A DNA stretch of 50,406 bases, taken from NCBI GenBank assembly GCA_001802795.1, contig MGZZ01000125.1, forward strand, positions 1 through 50,406, given 5' to 3'. This DNA comes from Ignavibacteria bacterium GWC2_36_12 (GTDB lineage: Bacteria; Bacteroidota; Ignavibacteria; Ignavibacteriales; Ignavibacteriaceae). Each line of letters opens with the position of its first letter. Within the stretch, counting starts at the first letter, position 1. The position numbers and the translations under genes are program-made. The notes beneath the pieces are model-generated. The model was not told where the DNA came from. It searched no databases and was given only the letters and a program-made list of their open reading frames with translations. Shown here piece by piece: positions 33,470 to 42,780 of this stretch.

Positions 33470-34909
33470 CTAAATCACCTCAAACCGTAGCCAGTTGGCG
33501 CGGCTTTTCTCGGAGTAGGGAGCTCCGGCAGTAAAGATAACCATATCGCCTTCTTTAACCTGCCCGTTTTCTAAAATTAATTTTTTGGCTTTGTCAACGG
33601 CTATCTTTTCTTTATCAATATCTTCCATGTAGATTGATGTAACGCCCCACCTTAAACAAAGCCGGTTCATAATTTCAAAGTTGTTGGAGAGAGCTATTAT
33701 CTTTGCTTCGGGTCTGAACTTGGAAAGATTTTTTGCCGTTCTTCCTTTATAAGTAAACGTAACGATTGCTTCTGCTTTAACCTGCCTGCTGATGCTCGAA
33801 ATAGCACGTCCCACGGAATCGAAAAGATTTTCTTCAATACTCTCTGGTATTTTTAATTCCGTTTCCTGCACAGGACGAAGATGAAATTCCGTATTCTTAA
33901 GAATGTCATTCATTATCTGGACAGACCTGAGAGGAAATTTACCAACGGAAGTTTCACCGCTCAGCATAACCACATCAGTTCCGTCCCATACGGCATTAGC
34001 CACATCGGACGCTTCGGCACGCGTCGGGATAGGATTGTGTATCATGCTTTCCAGCATTTGTGTAGCAGTTATAACAAGCTTGCCTATCGCATTGCATTTT
34101 TTAATTATCATTTTTTGTATTACGGGAACTTCCTGCGGAAGAAGCTCAACACCGAGATCGCCTCTTGCAACCATTATTCCGTCAGCCGCCTCAAGGATTT
34201 CATCGAAGTTTTCGACAGCTTCTTTCTTTTCAATTTTTGCAATTATAGGTTTAATATTGTTTTTGCTCTTAAGCCATTCTCTGAGGATAATAATATCATT
34301 TGCACTTCTTACAAATGAAAGAGCTATAAAATCAGCTCTTTTACTAAGAGCAAATTCGAGATCCCTGTAATCTTTCTCTGTTACAGCTTGTGCAGAGATT
34401 TTCATCCCGGGAAGGTTCATTCCTTTCTTCGGCTTTAAAATATCTCCATTCTCTATTTCACAAATAACGGAATCTTTTTTCTTTCCTGTAATCCTTAATC
34501 TTATTAAACCATCGTCAATTAAAATTGCGTCACCTATAGCCGCATCTTCAACAAGGCGTTTGTACGAAGTGGAGATTCTCGCTTTCGTTCCTTTTATATT
34601 TTCAGTAGTGATTTCAATTTTTTCACCGGTTATTAATTCGATTTCCAGTTCGGCAAGTTCACCAATCCTTATTTTTGGTCCCTGCAGGTCAATCAATACT
34701 GCGAGAGGGGTTTTCTCTTCTACGCAGGCGTTATAAATGTTTTGAAAAACTTTTTCATAAAAATCGTAATCGCCGTGGGAAAAATTTAATCTTACACCAT
34801 CCATACCGGCAAGAATAAGTTTCTCGATGTCTTCCGTTGTATATGTGCTGGGTCCTAAAGTGCAAAGTATTTTAGTTTTTGAAAATACTTCGGTAAGTCT
34901 TGTGCTCAT
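33470..34909 (-). CDS. pyk: pyruvate kinase
   Basis: 479 residues. The last step of glycolysis: phosphoenolpyruvate plus ADP to pyruvate plus ATP. Motifs in order: KTKILCTLGPST, MDGVRLNFSHGD, IDLQGPKIRIGEL, IAKIEKKEAVENFDEI (catalytic Lys), MVARGDLGVELLPQEVP and VVMLSGETSVGKFP. The C-terminal allosteric domain ends FTAGAPYSEKSRANWLRFEV. Its ATG overlaps the stop of the Lon-like protease gene by four bases, so it is the second gene of a coupled pair. A diverged copy of its 3' end lies about 690 bp beyond its stop. Confidence 0.96.
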   Translation of the reverse strand: MSTRLTEVFSKTKILCTLGPSTYTTEDIEKLILAGMDGVRLNFSHGDYDFYEKVFQNIYNACVEEKTPLAVLIDLQGPKIRIGELAELEIELITGEKIEITTENIKGTKARISTSYKRLVEDAAIGDAILIDDGLIRLRITGKKKDSVICEIENGDILKPKKGMNLPGMKISAQAVTEKDYRDLEFALSKRADFIALSFVRSANDIIILREWLKSKNNIKPIIAKIEKKEAVENFDEILEAADGIMVARGDLGVELLPQEVPVIQKMIIKKCNAIGKLVITATQMLESMIHNPIPTRAEASDVANAVWDGTDVVMLSGETSVGKFPLRSVQIMNDILKNTEFHLRPVQETELKIPESIEENLFDSVGRAISSISRQVKAEAIVTFTYKGRTAKNLSKFRPEAKIIALSNNFEIMNRLCLRWGVTSIYMEDIDKEKIAVDKAKKLILENGQVKEGDMVIFTAGAPYSEKSRANWLRFEVI

Positions 34910-37404
34910 CTCTTTTTCTTTTTAGAAATATTCTTGCTGCTGTTTGCGCGTACGGCTCTCGATTTTGCGTAAAGTTCTTTGATTTTCTTTTCAACAAGAT
35001 GAAAAACGGAATTTGGCTCATAGCCTTTTTTAGTTTTCTGTCCCGCCTTTACTCCTGTTAAGATTTCGATGCCTTCCTCAACTCTTTTAATTTCATAGAT
35101 GTGAAATTTCCCTTCTCTAACCGACTGAATTACGTCCTCCCTCAGCATCAATTCTTTAACGTTGAGAGTTGGTATTATCACACCCTGTTTGCCTGTAAGA
35201 CCCCTCGATTTACAGACATCATAGAAGCCTTCGATCTTCTCATTTACTCCGCCGATGGGCTGTACATCTCCTTTTTGATTTAAAGAACCTGTAACAGCAA
35301 TTGATTGTTTAATTGGCAAACCTGCCAAGGTTGAAAGTAAAGCAAATATCTCTGCACAGGAAGCACTATCGCCGTCAACAGTTCCGTAAGATTGTTCAAA
35401 CACAAGGTTGGCATTAAATGAAAGAGGAATATCCTGCCCGAAAGTTTCTCTGAAATAACCTGAAATAATTAACACTCCTTTGGTATAATGTTTACCGCTC
35501 ATTCCGGCTTCACGTTCAACGTTTATAATACTTCCGCTTCCCAAAGAAACAGTTGCGGTAATTCTTGTGGGGCGTCCGAATGAATAATAATCTGCGCCAT
35601 AAACAGCCAGCCCGTTTATCTGTCCTATTCTTTCACCCTCGGTATCGATAAGTAAAGTATTCTCTTCAATCATATCTGAAATTTTCGATTCGAGCATGCC
35701 GTGTCTGTCTTTAGCATAGATGAATGCCTTTTCGACATGTGCAGCGGAAACAACTTTAAAACCATCGTCATCTGCCCAGAAGCTTGCTTCCCTTGCTAAA
35801 TCGGCAACCCAGGAAAACCGGGTTGTGAGCTTGTTTTTTTGTCCTGCATACCTTGCACTTAATTCAAGAATATAAGCTATAGCCGATCTGTCAAACTCAT
35901 GCAGGGTCTCTTCTTTTATCAGCTTCTTTATTACTCTTGCGTAATCGTGAACAACTTTATCATTTCTTTTAATTTCAAAGTCAAAGTCGGCTTTAACCTT
36001 GAACATTTTTTTAAAATCATATTCATGCTCGGAAAGTAAAGAGTATATGTAACCGCTCCCGATGAGAATTATCTTTGTATCAATATCGATTGGTTCCGGT
36101 TTAAGTGTTGTTGATGCAAGCGGGAAGTAAGATGGGGGATCCTGTATCTCGAGTTTATTATATGTAAGCACACGTTTAAGAATTTTCCATACACCCGGTT
36201 CTTCAAACAGGTGGTACACATTTAGCACTAAGTAACCGCCATTAGCGCCTAAAAGGGAACCAGCTTTTATTTTTGTAAAGTCGCTGTACCAGCCGCCTCT
36301 GCCGTCATTAACTTTTTCAATAGTTCCCAAAACATTTATGTAAGAGGGGGATGTCTCAATAATTACCGGGCACTCGCTGGTTTCACTGTTATCCAGTATA
36401 ATATTGACTTCATACTCTTTAAAATAATCGATTATAAATCCATCGGATGCAGCTTCACCTTCGGGTTTTATTCCTTTGAATATCCCGATATTCTCCAGGA
36501 TACTTTCTTCTACAAGTGTAAGATATTCCGATACCTTTTCGTAAGTATAATTTTCTTTAAGATTCTCCACTACTCCTTTTACAACGGATTCGGCAACACT
36601 TCTTTCCAGGCTTGCAAGTTTTTGTTGAAAATCCTGGCTGATCTTAAGTCCTTTTTTAAATAATAGCTGAAGTTCTTCCTGGTACTCGTTATATTTTTTT
36701 AAGGTTTCATGAGCCTGTTCTTTTGTCAGTTTCCCTTTTTGTACCTGTTCTTCAAGCTGGTAGACGGGAACAGGCTGATTATCGATCGTTGGTATTATAT
36801 CTGGTCTGGCAACCTGTCCGATTTTAACTTGTCCCAGGGAAAAATTATCCTTTTTAATTTTCTCCTCAAAAGCATTCATAAGTTTTTGTTCATTATCATT
36901 GTACTCACTTATGATCCTTTTCTTTTTCTCTACATAGGACTCGCTTTCAAAAGTCTGAGGGATTCTTTGTTTAAGAATATTTATAGCCGATGCCAGGTCT
37001 GCTTTAAATGATTTTGCTTTTCCTTTTGGAAAGGTAAGCAGGATTGGTCTGTCCGGATCTTTAAAATTATTAACATAAGCGTAATCCTTTAAAGGCGGGC
37101 ATTCCGATGATATTGTTTCCAGGATTTTTTTTACTGTTGTGGCTTTACCTGTTCCTGACAACCCTGCAATATATATGTTGTAGCCAGGCTTTCTCAGGTC
37201 AACACCGATCTTTAAAGCCTTTAATGCGCGTTCCTGTCCAAGTATTCCTTCAATAGGTTTTAAATCTTCGGTAGAATCGAATTGAAATAATTCAGGGTTA
37301 CACCGCCATCTTAAATCTTCAGGTTTAAGCCTGCCTGCCGGTTTATCAACCTTTGGTTGGTAGGCAGGTTCAAGAGATGATTTTATTTTTTTATGGGGAG
37401 CCAT
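34906..37404 (-). CDS. Lon-like ATP-dependent protease (LonC/YcbZ-type AAA protease)
   Basis: 832 residues. The N-terminus PEDLRWRCNPELFQFDSTED with LKPIEGILGQERALKALKIG begins the AAA domain of this family, with Walker A GLSGTGKAT (81-89). A long helical insertion (about 140-300) follows. The C-terminal Lon protease domain has the Ser-Lys dyad at S680 in DGDSAS and K723 in GGVNEKIEGF. Unlike classic Lon there is no large N-terminal LAN domain, matching YcbZ/LonH relatives. Residues about 13-25 (AYQPKVDKPAGR) are encoded by a palindromic repeat that has inserted in frame. Pyk translation is coupled to its stop. Confidence 0.85.
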   Translation of the reverse strand: MAPHKKIKSSLEPAYQPKVDKPAGRLKPEDLRWRCNPELFQFDSTEDLKPIEGILGQERALKALKIGVDLRKPGYNIYIAGLSGTGKATTVKKILETISSECPPLKDYAYVNNFKDPDRPILLTFPKGKAKSFKADLASAINILKQRIPQTFESESYVEKKKRIISEYNDNEQKLMNAFEEKIKKDNFSLGQVKIGQVARPDIIPTIDNQPVPVYQLEEQVQKGKLTKEQAHETLKKYNEYQEELQLLFKKGLKISQDFQQKLASLERSVAESVVKGVVENLKENYTYEKVSEYLTLVEESILENIGIFKGIKPEGEAASDGFIIDYFKEYEVNIILDNSETSECPVIIETSPSYINVLGTIEKVNDGRGGWYSDFTKIKAGSLLGANGGYLVLNVYHLFEEPGVWKILKRVLTYNKLEIQDPPSYFPLASTTLKPEPIDIDTKIILIGSGYIYSLLSEHEYDFKKMFKVKADFDFEIKRNDKVVHDYARVIKKLIKEETLHEFDRSAIAYILELSARYAGQKNKLTTRFSWVADLAREASFWADDDGFKVVSAAHVEKAFIYAKDRHGMLESKISDMIEENTLLIDTEGERIGQINGLAVYGADYYSFGRPTRITATVSLGSGSIINVEREAGMSGKHYTKGVLIISGYFRETFGQDIPLSFNANLVFEQSYGTVDGDSASCAEIFALLSTLAGLPIKQSIAVTGSLNQKGDVQPIGGVNEKIEGFYDVCKSRGLTGKQGVIIPTLNVKELMLREDVIQSVREGKFHIYEIKRVEEGIEILTGVKAGQKTKKGYEPNSVFHLVEKKIKELYAKSRAVRANSSKNISKKKKR
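37330..37368. repeat. palindromic repeat inserted in the Lon-like gene
   Basis: CCTGCCT (37330-37336) and AGGCAGG (37362-37368) enclose a nested AACC-TTT-GGTT hairpin (37348-37358). It lies in frame near the N-terminus, in a stretch without conserved residues. The outer arms match the family copy at 48609-48631. Confidence 0.65.
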
Positions 37405-37643
37405 TACTATCCTCTCAAAAAAATTTAACTATAAAAACCGCACAAAATCTAACCATATTACATCCGAATATCAAAAGTCTTGTTTTAAATCATGAATTTC
37501 TGAACATATTGTTTTATCTTTAACTTTTAGAAGAGAATTGAAATACATGTCAAAACCCCGAAGGGTATTTAAATGGTGTAATAAAATATTGCTGGCTTTT
37601 GATAATTTGTTGCTTTATAATTTCGTATAAAATCGGAGGAAAT

Positions 37644-38177
37644 ATGAAGAAAAATCTCTGTGCTTATTTATGTTTATTATTTATCGTTTTTACTGTTTTT
37701 ACCTCTTATGCACAGGAGAATAAAATAAGGATTAGTCCTAAAGCTTCTGTTATGCAGGTTGTCGGTTTTACGGAAGTAAAAATTGATTACTGCAGACCCG
37801 GCGTAAAAGGAAGAACAATATGGGGCGAACTTGTTCCTTACAATAAAGTCTGGCGTGCAGGTGCAAATGAAGCTACAATCATAAGCTTTAGTACCGATGT
37901 TACTATCGAAGGGAAAAAACTTGCTGCGGGTAAATACAGTTTTTTTGCAATTCCTGATAAAAGTAACTGGACATTAATATTTAATAAAGTTGCAGACCAG
38001 TGGGGTGCTTTTGAGTATAATGAAGCTGAGGATGCGCTAAGAATTAATGTAAAACCGCAAAGTAACGGTTTACAGGAGTGGTTGGCTTATTCTATTACAA
38101 AGATTGATGATAAATCTGCAGTTGTTAATTTTGAATGGGAAAAACTAAAGGTGCCTTTCAAAGTTGAAGTGAAGTAA
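37644..38177 (+). CDS. DUF2911 exported protein
   Basis: 177 residues from the ATG at 37644, six bases after a strong GGAGGA; an ATG at 37599 is rejected because the signal peptide starts at MKKNLCAYLCLLFIVFTVFT and is cut after SYAQ. The mature part shows the DUF2911 hallmarks SPKASVMQVVGFTEVKIDYC with RPGVKGRTIWGELVPY next, KVWRAGANEATIISFSTDV, and LAAGKYSFFAIP. Such proteins are frequent in Bacteroidota and Ignavibacteria, secreted or periplasmic, with no known function. It is a single-gene unit ending in a terminator. Confidence 0.85.
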   Translation: MKKNLCAYLCLLFIVFTVFTSYAQENKIRISPKASVMQVVGFTEVKIDYCRPGVKGRTIWGELVPYNKVWRAGANEATIISFSTDVTIEGKKLAAGKYSFFAIPDKSNWTLIFNKVADQWGAFEYNEAEDALRINVKPQSNGLQEWLAYSITKIDDKSAVVNFEWEKLKVPFKVEVK

Positions 38178-38185
38178 GTAAGTTT

Positions 38186-38256
38186 AAGTTCAAGAGCAAG
38201 TTCAAGTACGATAACAGTTTTTTCTTGAACTTACACTTGCACTTGAACTTTTTTTT
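38186..38256 (+). terminator. large hairpin terminator built from AAGTTC repeats
   Basis: AAGTTCAAG occurs at 38186-38194 and 38198-38206; CTTGAACTT occurs at 38224-38232 and 38242-38250. The two copies pair to form a long two-part stem, followed by eight T (38249-38256). The 5' arm consists of 6-bp units (AAGTTT, AAGTTC, AAGAGC, AAGTTC). It separates the DUF2911 gene from the convergent mutase gene. Confidence 0.75.
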
Positions 38257-39601
38257 AACCTCTTATAATTTTCAACAATTCTTCTGTTTTCTCATTCATT
38301 AATTTTATATCACCTTTACTTTCAACATTGAGCCTGATTATGGGTTCAGTGTTTGACATTCTTACATTGAATCTCCATCTCTCATATTCAACGCTAAGTC
38401 CGTCTATTCTATCATGCTTACCGTCAGAATATTTAGCAGCTATTTCTTCAATCTTTTTTGCGGGATCTGCAATTTGCGAGTTTATTTCTCCTGAACATGG
38501 GTAGTTTGCAATCATTTCTTCCACAAGATCGGAAAGCGCACGTTGTTCTTCAGACATTAATTGCAATATGAGCAGGAACGGAATCATACCGCTGTCGGAA
38601 TAAGCATTATCTCTGAAGTAATGATGAGCAGACATTTCACCACCGTAAATTGAATCAACTTCTCTCATCTTTTGTTTTATAAAAGCATGTCCGCTTTGAG
38701 AAACTACAGGAATGCCTCCCGCCTTTTCAACAAGGTCAATTGTGTTCCATATTAAGCGGGGATCGTGAACTATTTTTTCGCCGGGATTCTTTTTAAGAAT
38801 TGATTTTGCAAGTAACCCGATAATATAATATCCTTCGATAAAATTTCCTTTTTCATCAAAAAAGAAACACCTGTCAAAATCCCCGTCCCAGGCAACTCCC
38901 AGATTAGCATTGTTTTGCAAGACCGCATCTATTGTCGGCTTTCTGTTCTCAGGAAGTAAAGGATTAGGAACACCGTTGGGAAAATCAGAGTTCGGCTCAT
39001 TAAATATTTTTATCATTTTAATCGGAAGTTGGGATTCAATAGCATCGAGGGTTAGTCCTGCACACCCGTTACCTGCATTAACTACGACCTTAAAAGGATT
39101 TATTTTCTCAGGGTCATAAAACTTTTTCAGGTTGTTTAAAAATCCATTCATTACATTAAAATGCTTTGTATCTCCGGGGTCATGACTTAATGGAGAAAGA
39201 TTATCAGACAGGATCATTTTCTCTACTTCTTTTAATCCCGAATCATATCCAATCGGAAGAGATCCTTTTCTTACAAATTTCATCCCGTTATATTCGGGAG
39301 GATTATGGCTTGCAGTAATCATTATTCCTCCATCCGCATCAAGGGCAGGGGTAGCATAATAAACCATTTCAGTACCGCAAAGCCCTAAATCTATTACATC
39401 CACGCCATTATCGTTCAAAGCTCTTTTCAATGCCTCAAAAAGAGCATCCGATGATCGCCGTACATCTCTTCCTATTACAATTTTTTCGGCATCTATATAT
39501 TTTGCATAAGCCAGCCCTATTTTGTAAGCTAATTCCGCATCGAGTTCGGAAGGTACTTTACCCCGTATATCGTAAGCTTTGAAGCAGTTAATTCTATCCA
39601 T
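38255..39601 (-). CDS. manB: phosphomannomutase/phosphoglucomutase
   Basis: 448 residues, alpha-D-phosphohexomutase family. Catalytic Ser98 is in ITASHNPPEYNGMK; the metal loop is GVAWDGDFDRCFFFDEKGN; the sugar loop is GEMSAHHYFRD and the phosphate loop RMSNTEPIIRLNVES. The N-terminal FKAYDIRGKVPSELD fits the ManB/CpsG group that makes mannose 1-phosphate for GDP-mannose and surface polysaccharides, though many members also act on glucose phosphates. It ends within the DUF2911 terminator. Confidence 0.9.
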   Translation of the reverse strand: MDRINCFKAYDIRGKVPSELDAELAYKIGLAYAKYIDAEKIVIGRDVRRSSDALFEALKRALNDNGVDVIDLGLCGTEMVYYATPALDADGGIMITASHNPPEYNGMKFVRKGSLPIGYDSGLKEVEKMILSDNLSPLSHDPGDTKHFNVMNGFLNNLKKFYDPEKINPFKVVVNAGNGCAGLTLDAIESQLPIKMIKIFNEPNSDFPNGVPNPLLPENRKPTIDAVLQNNANLGVAWDGDFDRCFFFDEKGNFIEGYYIIGLLAKSILKKNPGEKIVHDPRLIWNTIDLVEKAGGIPVVSQSGHAFIKQKMREVDSIYGGEMSAHHYFRDNAYSDSGMIPFLLILQLMSEEQRALSDLVEEMIANYPCSGEINSQIADPAKKIEEIAAKYSDGKHDRIDGLSVEYERWRFNVRMSNTEPIIRLNVESKGDIKLMNEKTEELLKIIRG

Positions 39602-39785
39602 TCGTTAATATGACTCCTTTTCATATAAAATTGAAAAATAAATCACTGAATAATAAATGAATCCTTTTAGCATTTTATAAAGAGTAAATTTTACGGGTCA
39701 ATTTATAAAAATTATTTGACGATTCAATTAAAAGAATATTTTTTAGAGAGTAATTTTTCAATAGACTTTTTAGAAACAAGTATTT

Positions 39786-40130
39786 ATGTTTGGCGTATTC
39801 AAAATCTTGAGGGAGAGAGATATCGAGACTAAGGATACTGTTAAATGGCACTTCGCTAAATGCAACAACTCGAGATGTAATGCCATTTTTTTGGTTGATC
39901 CCAGTGAGACACCTGGAGAACTTGGATTTATTTGTCCGGAATGTTCAAAGAAAACAACTAACTCTCATGTTGTACAATGTTCAAGCTGTAAAACAGTGTT
40001 GAACTTTGTAAGGGCAGCGCCCAGTGAAGAGAAAGTTGTTTTTAATGTGCCCAAGTGTTCGCATTGCGTTGGAACAATTGAAGACGAATGGGAAATTGAA
40101 CCATTATATCAGCCGGATTCCTATATCTGA
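39786..40130 (+). CDS. zinc-ribbon protein of unknown function
   Basis: 114 residues with eight cysteines in four pairs: CNNSRC, CPEC, CSSC and CSHC. This suggests two zinc sites, possibly a double zinc ribbon, with an intervening VQCSSCKTVLNFVRA. No catalytic domain, signal peptide or membrane helix. The start is an ATG at 39786 after an A/T-rich leader without a good ribosome binding site. It could be a small nucleic-acid- or protein-binding adaptor; no known family is recognised. A terminator follows immediately. Confidence 0.6.
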   Translation: MFGVFKILRERDIETKDTVKWHFAKCNNSRCNAIFLVDPSETPGELGFICPECSKKTTNSHVVQCSSCKTVLNFVRAAPSEEKVVFNVPKCSHCVGTIEDEWEIEPLYQPDSYI

Positions 40131-40131
40131 T

Positions 40132-40157
40132 AACTGATTTTTTTGTTCAGTTTTTTT
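40132..40157 (+). terminator. intrinsic terminator after the zinc-ribbon gene
   Basis: AACTGA (40132-40137) and TCAGTT (40147-40152) form a 6-bp stem with a 9-nt loop, followed by a run of T to 40157. It begins two bases after the gene. Confidence 0.6.
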
Positions 40158-40283
40158 ATTTGTTTTCTGCCAATTGAAACTATCTTTCAAGAGGATAGTG
40201 ATATAATATATTACTTCCGAAAGTTTTTTTCATACTCTTGACTTTTTGGTCACTGTCTCTAATAGATAGGTAAAAGCCGAGTC

Positions 40284-40826
40284 CTAAAAAACATATTGCC
40301 CCTGAAAATGTATGGAAAAGTATTGAATAGAATAATTCATAAAGGTCATTCCGTATTCTGTTCCTATTCCGATTTTGAAACCGTTATATTCTTCTTTTCT
40401 CAGATCGACCCCTCCCAATAATGAAAAGATAACTCCAAAGTCCCAGTTATTTCTGTCAATGTAAATCCTGTCATTAAGCAGTAAGCCTCCCAATCCCTGT
40501 TCCATAAAAATATTGGTGGTAAAATAGTAAGTATAAACTCCTTTAAGAGATAACCCTTTAATAAAAGGATAGTATTGATTCCTGCTTTCGGGTATAAGAG
40601 AATTGAAATCTGTTGCAAAGATAAAGCTTAATCTTGCGGAAAGGTAATCTTCAGGATTAAGGTATGCATCAACAAATACCGAAGAAGTAAATGCAGTTTG
40701 TCCGGGGGAGTTTGCCGAAATAATTCCCCCGCCTGTATAAACACCGGTACTAATCTCCATTTGTGAATAAGAATAGGAGTTAAATATTATAAGCACAAAG
40801 AAAACGAGGTATATTTTTTTAATCAT
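40284..40826 (-). CDS. small outer-membrane beta-barrel protein
   Basis: 180 residues. A signal peptide (MIKKIYLVFFVLIIFNSYSY, cut after SQ) is followed by alternating hydrophobic strands such as YLSARLSFIFATDF, GLSLKGVYTYYFTT, WDFGVIFSLLGGVDLR and FSIHFQGQYVF, whose terminal Phe is the usual recognition residue for the Bam machinery. The pattern fits an eight-stranded OmpA/OmpX-like barrel without extra domains. No specific function. It is divergent from gldC. Confidence 0.65.
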   Translation of the reverse strand: MIKKIYLVFFVLIIFNSYSYSQMEISTGVYTGGGIISANSPGQTAFTSSVFVDAYLNPEDYLSARLSFIFATDFNSLIPESRNQYYPFIKGLSLKGVYTYYFTTNIFMEQGLGGLLLNDRIYIDRNNWDFGVIFSLLGGVDLRKEEYNGFKIGIGTEYGMTFMNYSIQYFSIHFQGQYVF

Positions 40827-40934
40827 AAAATGAATGTTTAATCTAAACTATTCTTATGAAAAAATATATTCAATTAAATATGCTTTATAATGTTTTGTTA
40901 TTTTAACAGCAGAGATAAATAAAGTGAGTAAAAA

Positions 40935-41279
40935 ATGTCTAAAATTTCTGAAATAAAATTAACCTTTGAATTGGACGATAACAGGGTTCCGGAAAAAATT
41001 GAATGGGAAGCCACCGACGCCGGGTTTAACGGGAAAAAAGAAGCCAAGTCGGTAATGCTTTCTCTATGGGATAAAAAAGAAAATGTAACTCTCGGGATAG
41101 ATTTATGGACAAAAGAAATGTTAGTCGACGACATGAATGTTCACTTTCACCAGGTACTATTGAAGTTTGCCGATACATACAGGAGGTCAACTAAGAATAG
41201 TGAAGTAGCGGATATGATCGAAAATTTTAGTGCGGGATTTGCAAAGAAATTAGAACTTGACAATAAGTTAAAAGGCTGA
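40935..41279 (+). CDS. gldC: GldC-like protein
   Basis: 114 residues. The sequence SEIKLTFELDDNRVPEKIEW then DAGFNGKKEAKSVMLSLWD, and VTLGIDLWTKEMLVDDMNVH with a C-terminal EVADMIENFSAGFAKK, matches GldC, a small cytoplasmic protein first linked to gliding motility in Flavobacterium. It is widespread in non-gliding Bacteroidota and Ignavibacteria, so it does not by itself show that this organism glides. No other gld gene is in the window. It is encoded 108 bp before cydA. Confidence 0.85.
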   Translation: MSKISEIKLTFELDDNRVPEKIEWEATDAGFNGKKEAKSVMLSLWDKKENVTLGIDLWTKEMLVDDMNVHFHQVLLKFADTYRRSTKNSEVADMIENFSAGFAKKLELDNKLKG

Positions 41280-41387
41280 GTGTACGGATAATAGTCCGGA
41301 AAATTTATTATTAACTTTCTTTTATAACGGGAAAAAATTTTCTAACTTTGTTCCAATAATACATCATTTATATCAGGGGTTTTTAAT

Positions 41388-42758
41388 ATGGATACTGAGA
41401 TTCTTGCAAGGATTCAATTCGCTTTTACAGTAGCCTTCCATTACATATACCCGCCATTAAGTATCGGATTGGGAATCCTTCTTGTGATGATGGAGGGTAT
41501 GTATATTAAAACAAAAAATCCTCTTTATGAGCAGATGACAAAATTCTGGGTTAAAGTTTTTGCTCTAACTTTTGCAATTGGGGTTGCAACAGGCATTGTG
41601 ATGGAGTTTGAGTTTGGTACTAACTGGGCAACGTATTCCCGGTTCGTTGGTGATGTTTTTGGAAGCGCATTAGCTGCAGAGGGAATTTTCGCTTTCTTCC
41701 TTGAATCAGGATTTCTTGCTCTTCTTGTTTTTGGCTGGGATAAAGTAAAACCGCGTACACATTTTATTTCAACGATAATAGTTTCACTTGGTTCAATGTT
41801 CAGCGCAGTTTGGATTGTAGTAGCTAATAGCTGGCAACAGACACCGGCAGGCTACCATATTGTGAGAGAAGGTTTGAGTGCCCGTGCCGAGATAACAGAT
41901 TTTTGGGCAATGGTTTTTAATCCTTCTTCTGTTGATAGATTATTGCATGTCCTTTCCGGTGCATGGCTTGCTGGTGCTTTCCTTGTAATAAGTGTTAGTG
42001 CTTTTTATATACTTAAAAACCGGCACCTCGATTTTGCAAAGTCTTCATTAAGAATTGCTATGCTTCTTGCACTTTTTGCATCATTGTTTCAATTGTTTAC
42101 AGGTCATCAAAGTGCAATAGGAGTGAATGAAAATCAGCCGGCAAAGTTAGCTGCAATGGAAGCACACTTCGATTCTTCTGCTGTTGGGGATCTTCACTTA
42201 TTCGGCTGGGTCGATGAAAAAAATAAAGAGGTTAAACTCGGAGTTTCTATTCCCGGTTTACTAAGCTATCTTGTTTATGGAGATGCTGCAAAACCGATTG
42301 CCGGTTTGAATTCTTTTCCCAAAAATGAAACACCACCAGTTAATATCGTTTTTCAGTCTTATCATATTATGGTGGCTATAGGATTTTTCTTAATAGGCAT
42401 CTCTGTTCTCGGTGTGTTTCTCTGGTGGAGAAGTAAGCTTTTCAATCACAGGTGGCTTCTCCGGGTTTTTGTATTTTCCGTTTTGGGTCCTCAAATAGCA
42501 AATCAGCTTGGCTGGATAACTGCTGAAGTTGGAAGGCAACCATGGATTGTTTATGGTTTGCTCAAAACTTCCGATGCTTTGTCTAAAGTTGTAACTGCCG
42601 GGCAAATCATGTTCTCTCTTATTCTGTTTGCGGTTATTTACCTTTTCCTTTTTATTCTTTTTATCTATTTGTTGAATGAAAAAATTAAGCATGGGCCTGA
42701 AGAACCGGAGACAATTGTATCTGAATATGAAAAACAAAAATTTATTTTTGAGAAATAA
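41388..42758 (+). CDS. cydA: cytochrome bd ubiquinol oxidase subunit I
   Basis: 456 residues, shorter than E. coli CydA (522), consistent with a short Q-loop. Heme ligand candidates are His18 in [10 protein letters not shown] and His187 in [10 protein letters not shown]; Glu98 and Glu106 in [13 protein letters not shown] are the proton-channel/heme residues. GRQPW near the end ([12 protein letters not shown]) is invariant. Nine helices are visible. The enzyme reduces oxygen at low concentrations and helps withstand inhibitors. TAACTTTG at 41343-41350 fits a Bacteroidota -7 box, but no matching -33 box is clear. Gene cydB follows 22 bp on. Confidence 0.95.
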   Translation: MDTEILARIQFAFTVAFHYIYPPLSIGLGILLVMMEGMYIKTKNPLYEQMTKFWVKVFALTFAIGVATGIVMEFEFGTNWATYSRFVGDVFGSALAAEGIFAFFLESGFLALLVFGWDKVKPRTHFISTIIVSLGSMFSAVWIVVANSWQQTPAGYHIVREGLSARAEITDFWAMVFNPSSVDRLLHVLSGAWLAGAFLVISVSAFYILKNRHLDFAKSSLRIAMLLALFASLFQLFTGHQSAIGVNENQPAKLAAMEAHFDSSAVGDLHLFGWVDEKNKEVKLGVSIPGLLSYLVYGDAAKPIAGLNSFPKNETPPVNIVFQSYHIMVAIGFFLIGISVLGVFLWWRSKLFNHRWLLRVFVFSVLGPQIANQLGWITAEVGRQPWIVYGLLKTSDALSKVVTAGQIMFSLILFAVIYLFLFILFIYLLNEKIKHGPEEPETIVSEYEKQKFIFEK

Positions 42759-42780
42759 AACCTTTAACCGGAGTTTATAA

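Noticed and set aside
33881-34370. Two + strand reading frames opposite pyk
   Set aside because: They are antisense to conserved pyruvate kinase motifs and show no domain, signal or ribosome binding site.
41289-41304. Short hairpin CGGA/TCCG after gldC as terminator
   Set aside because: Only a 4-bp stem and no T run follows, so it is not convincing.
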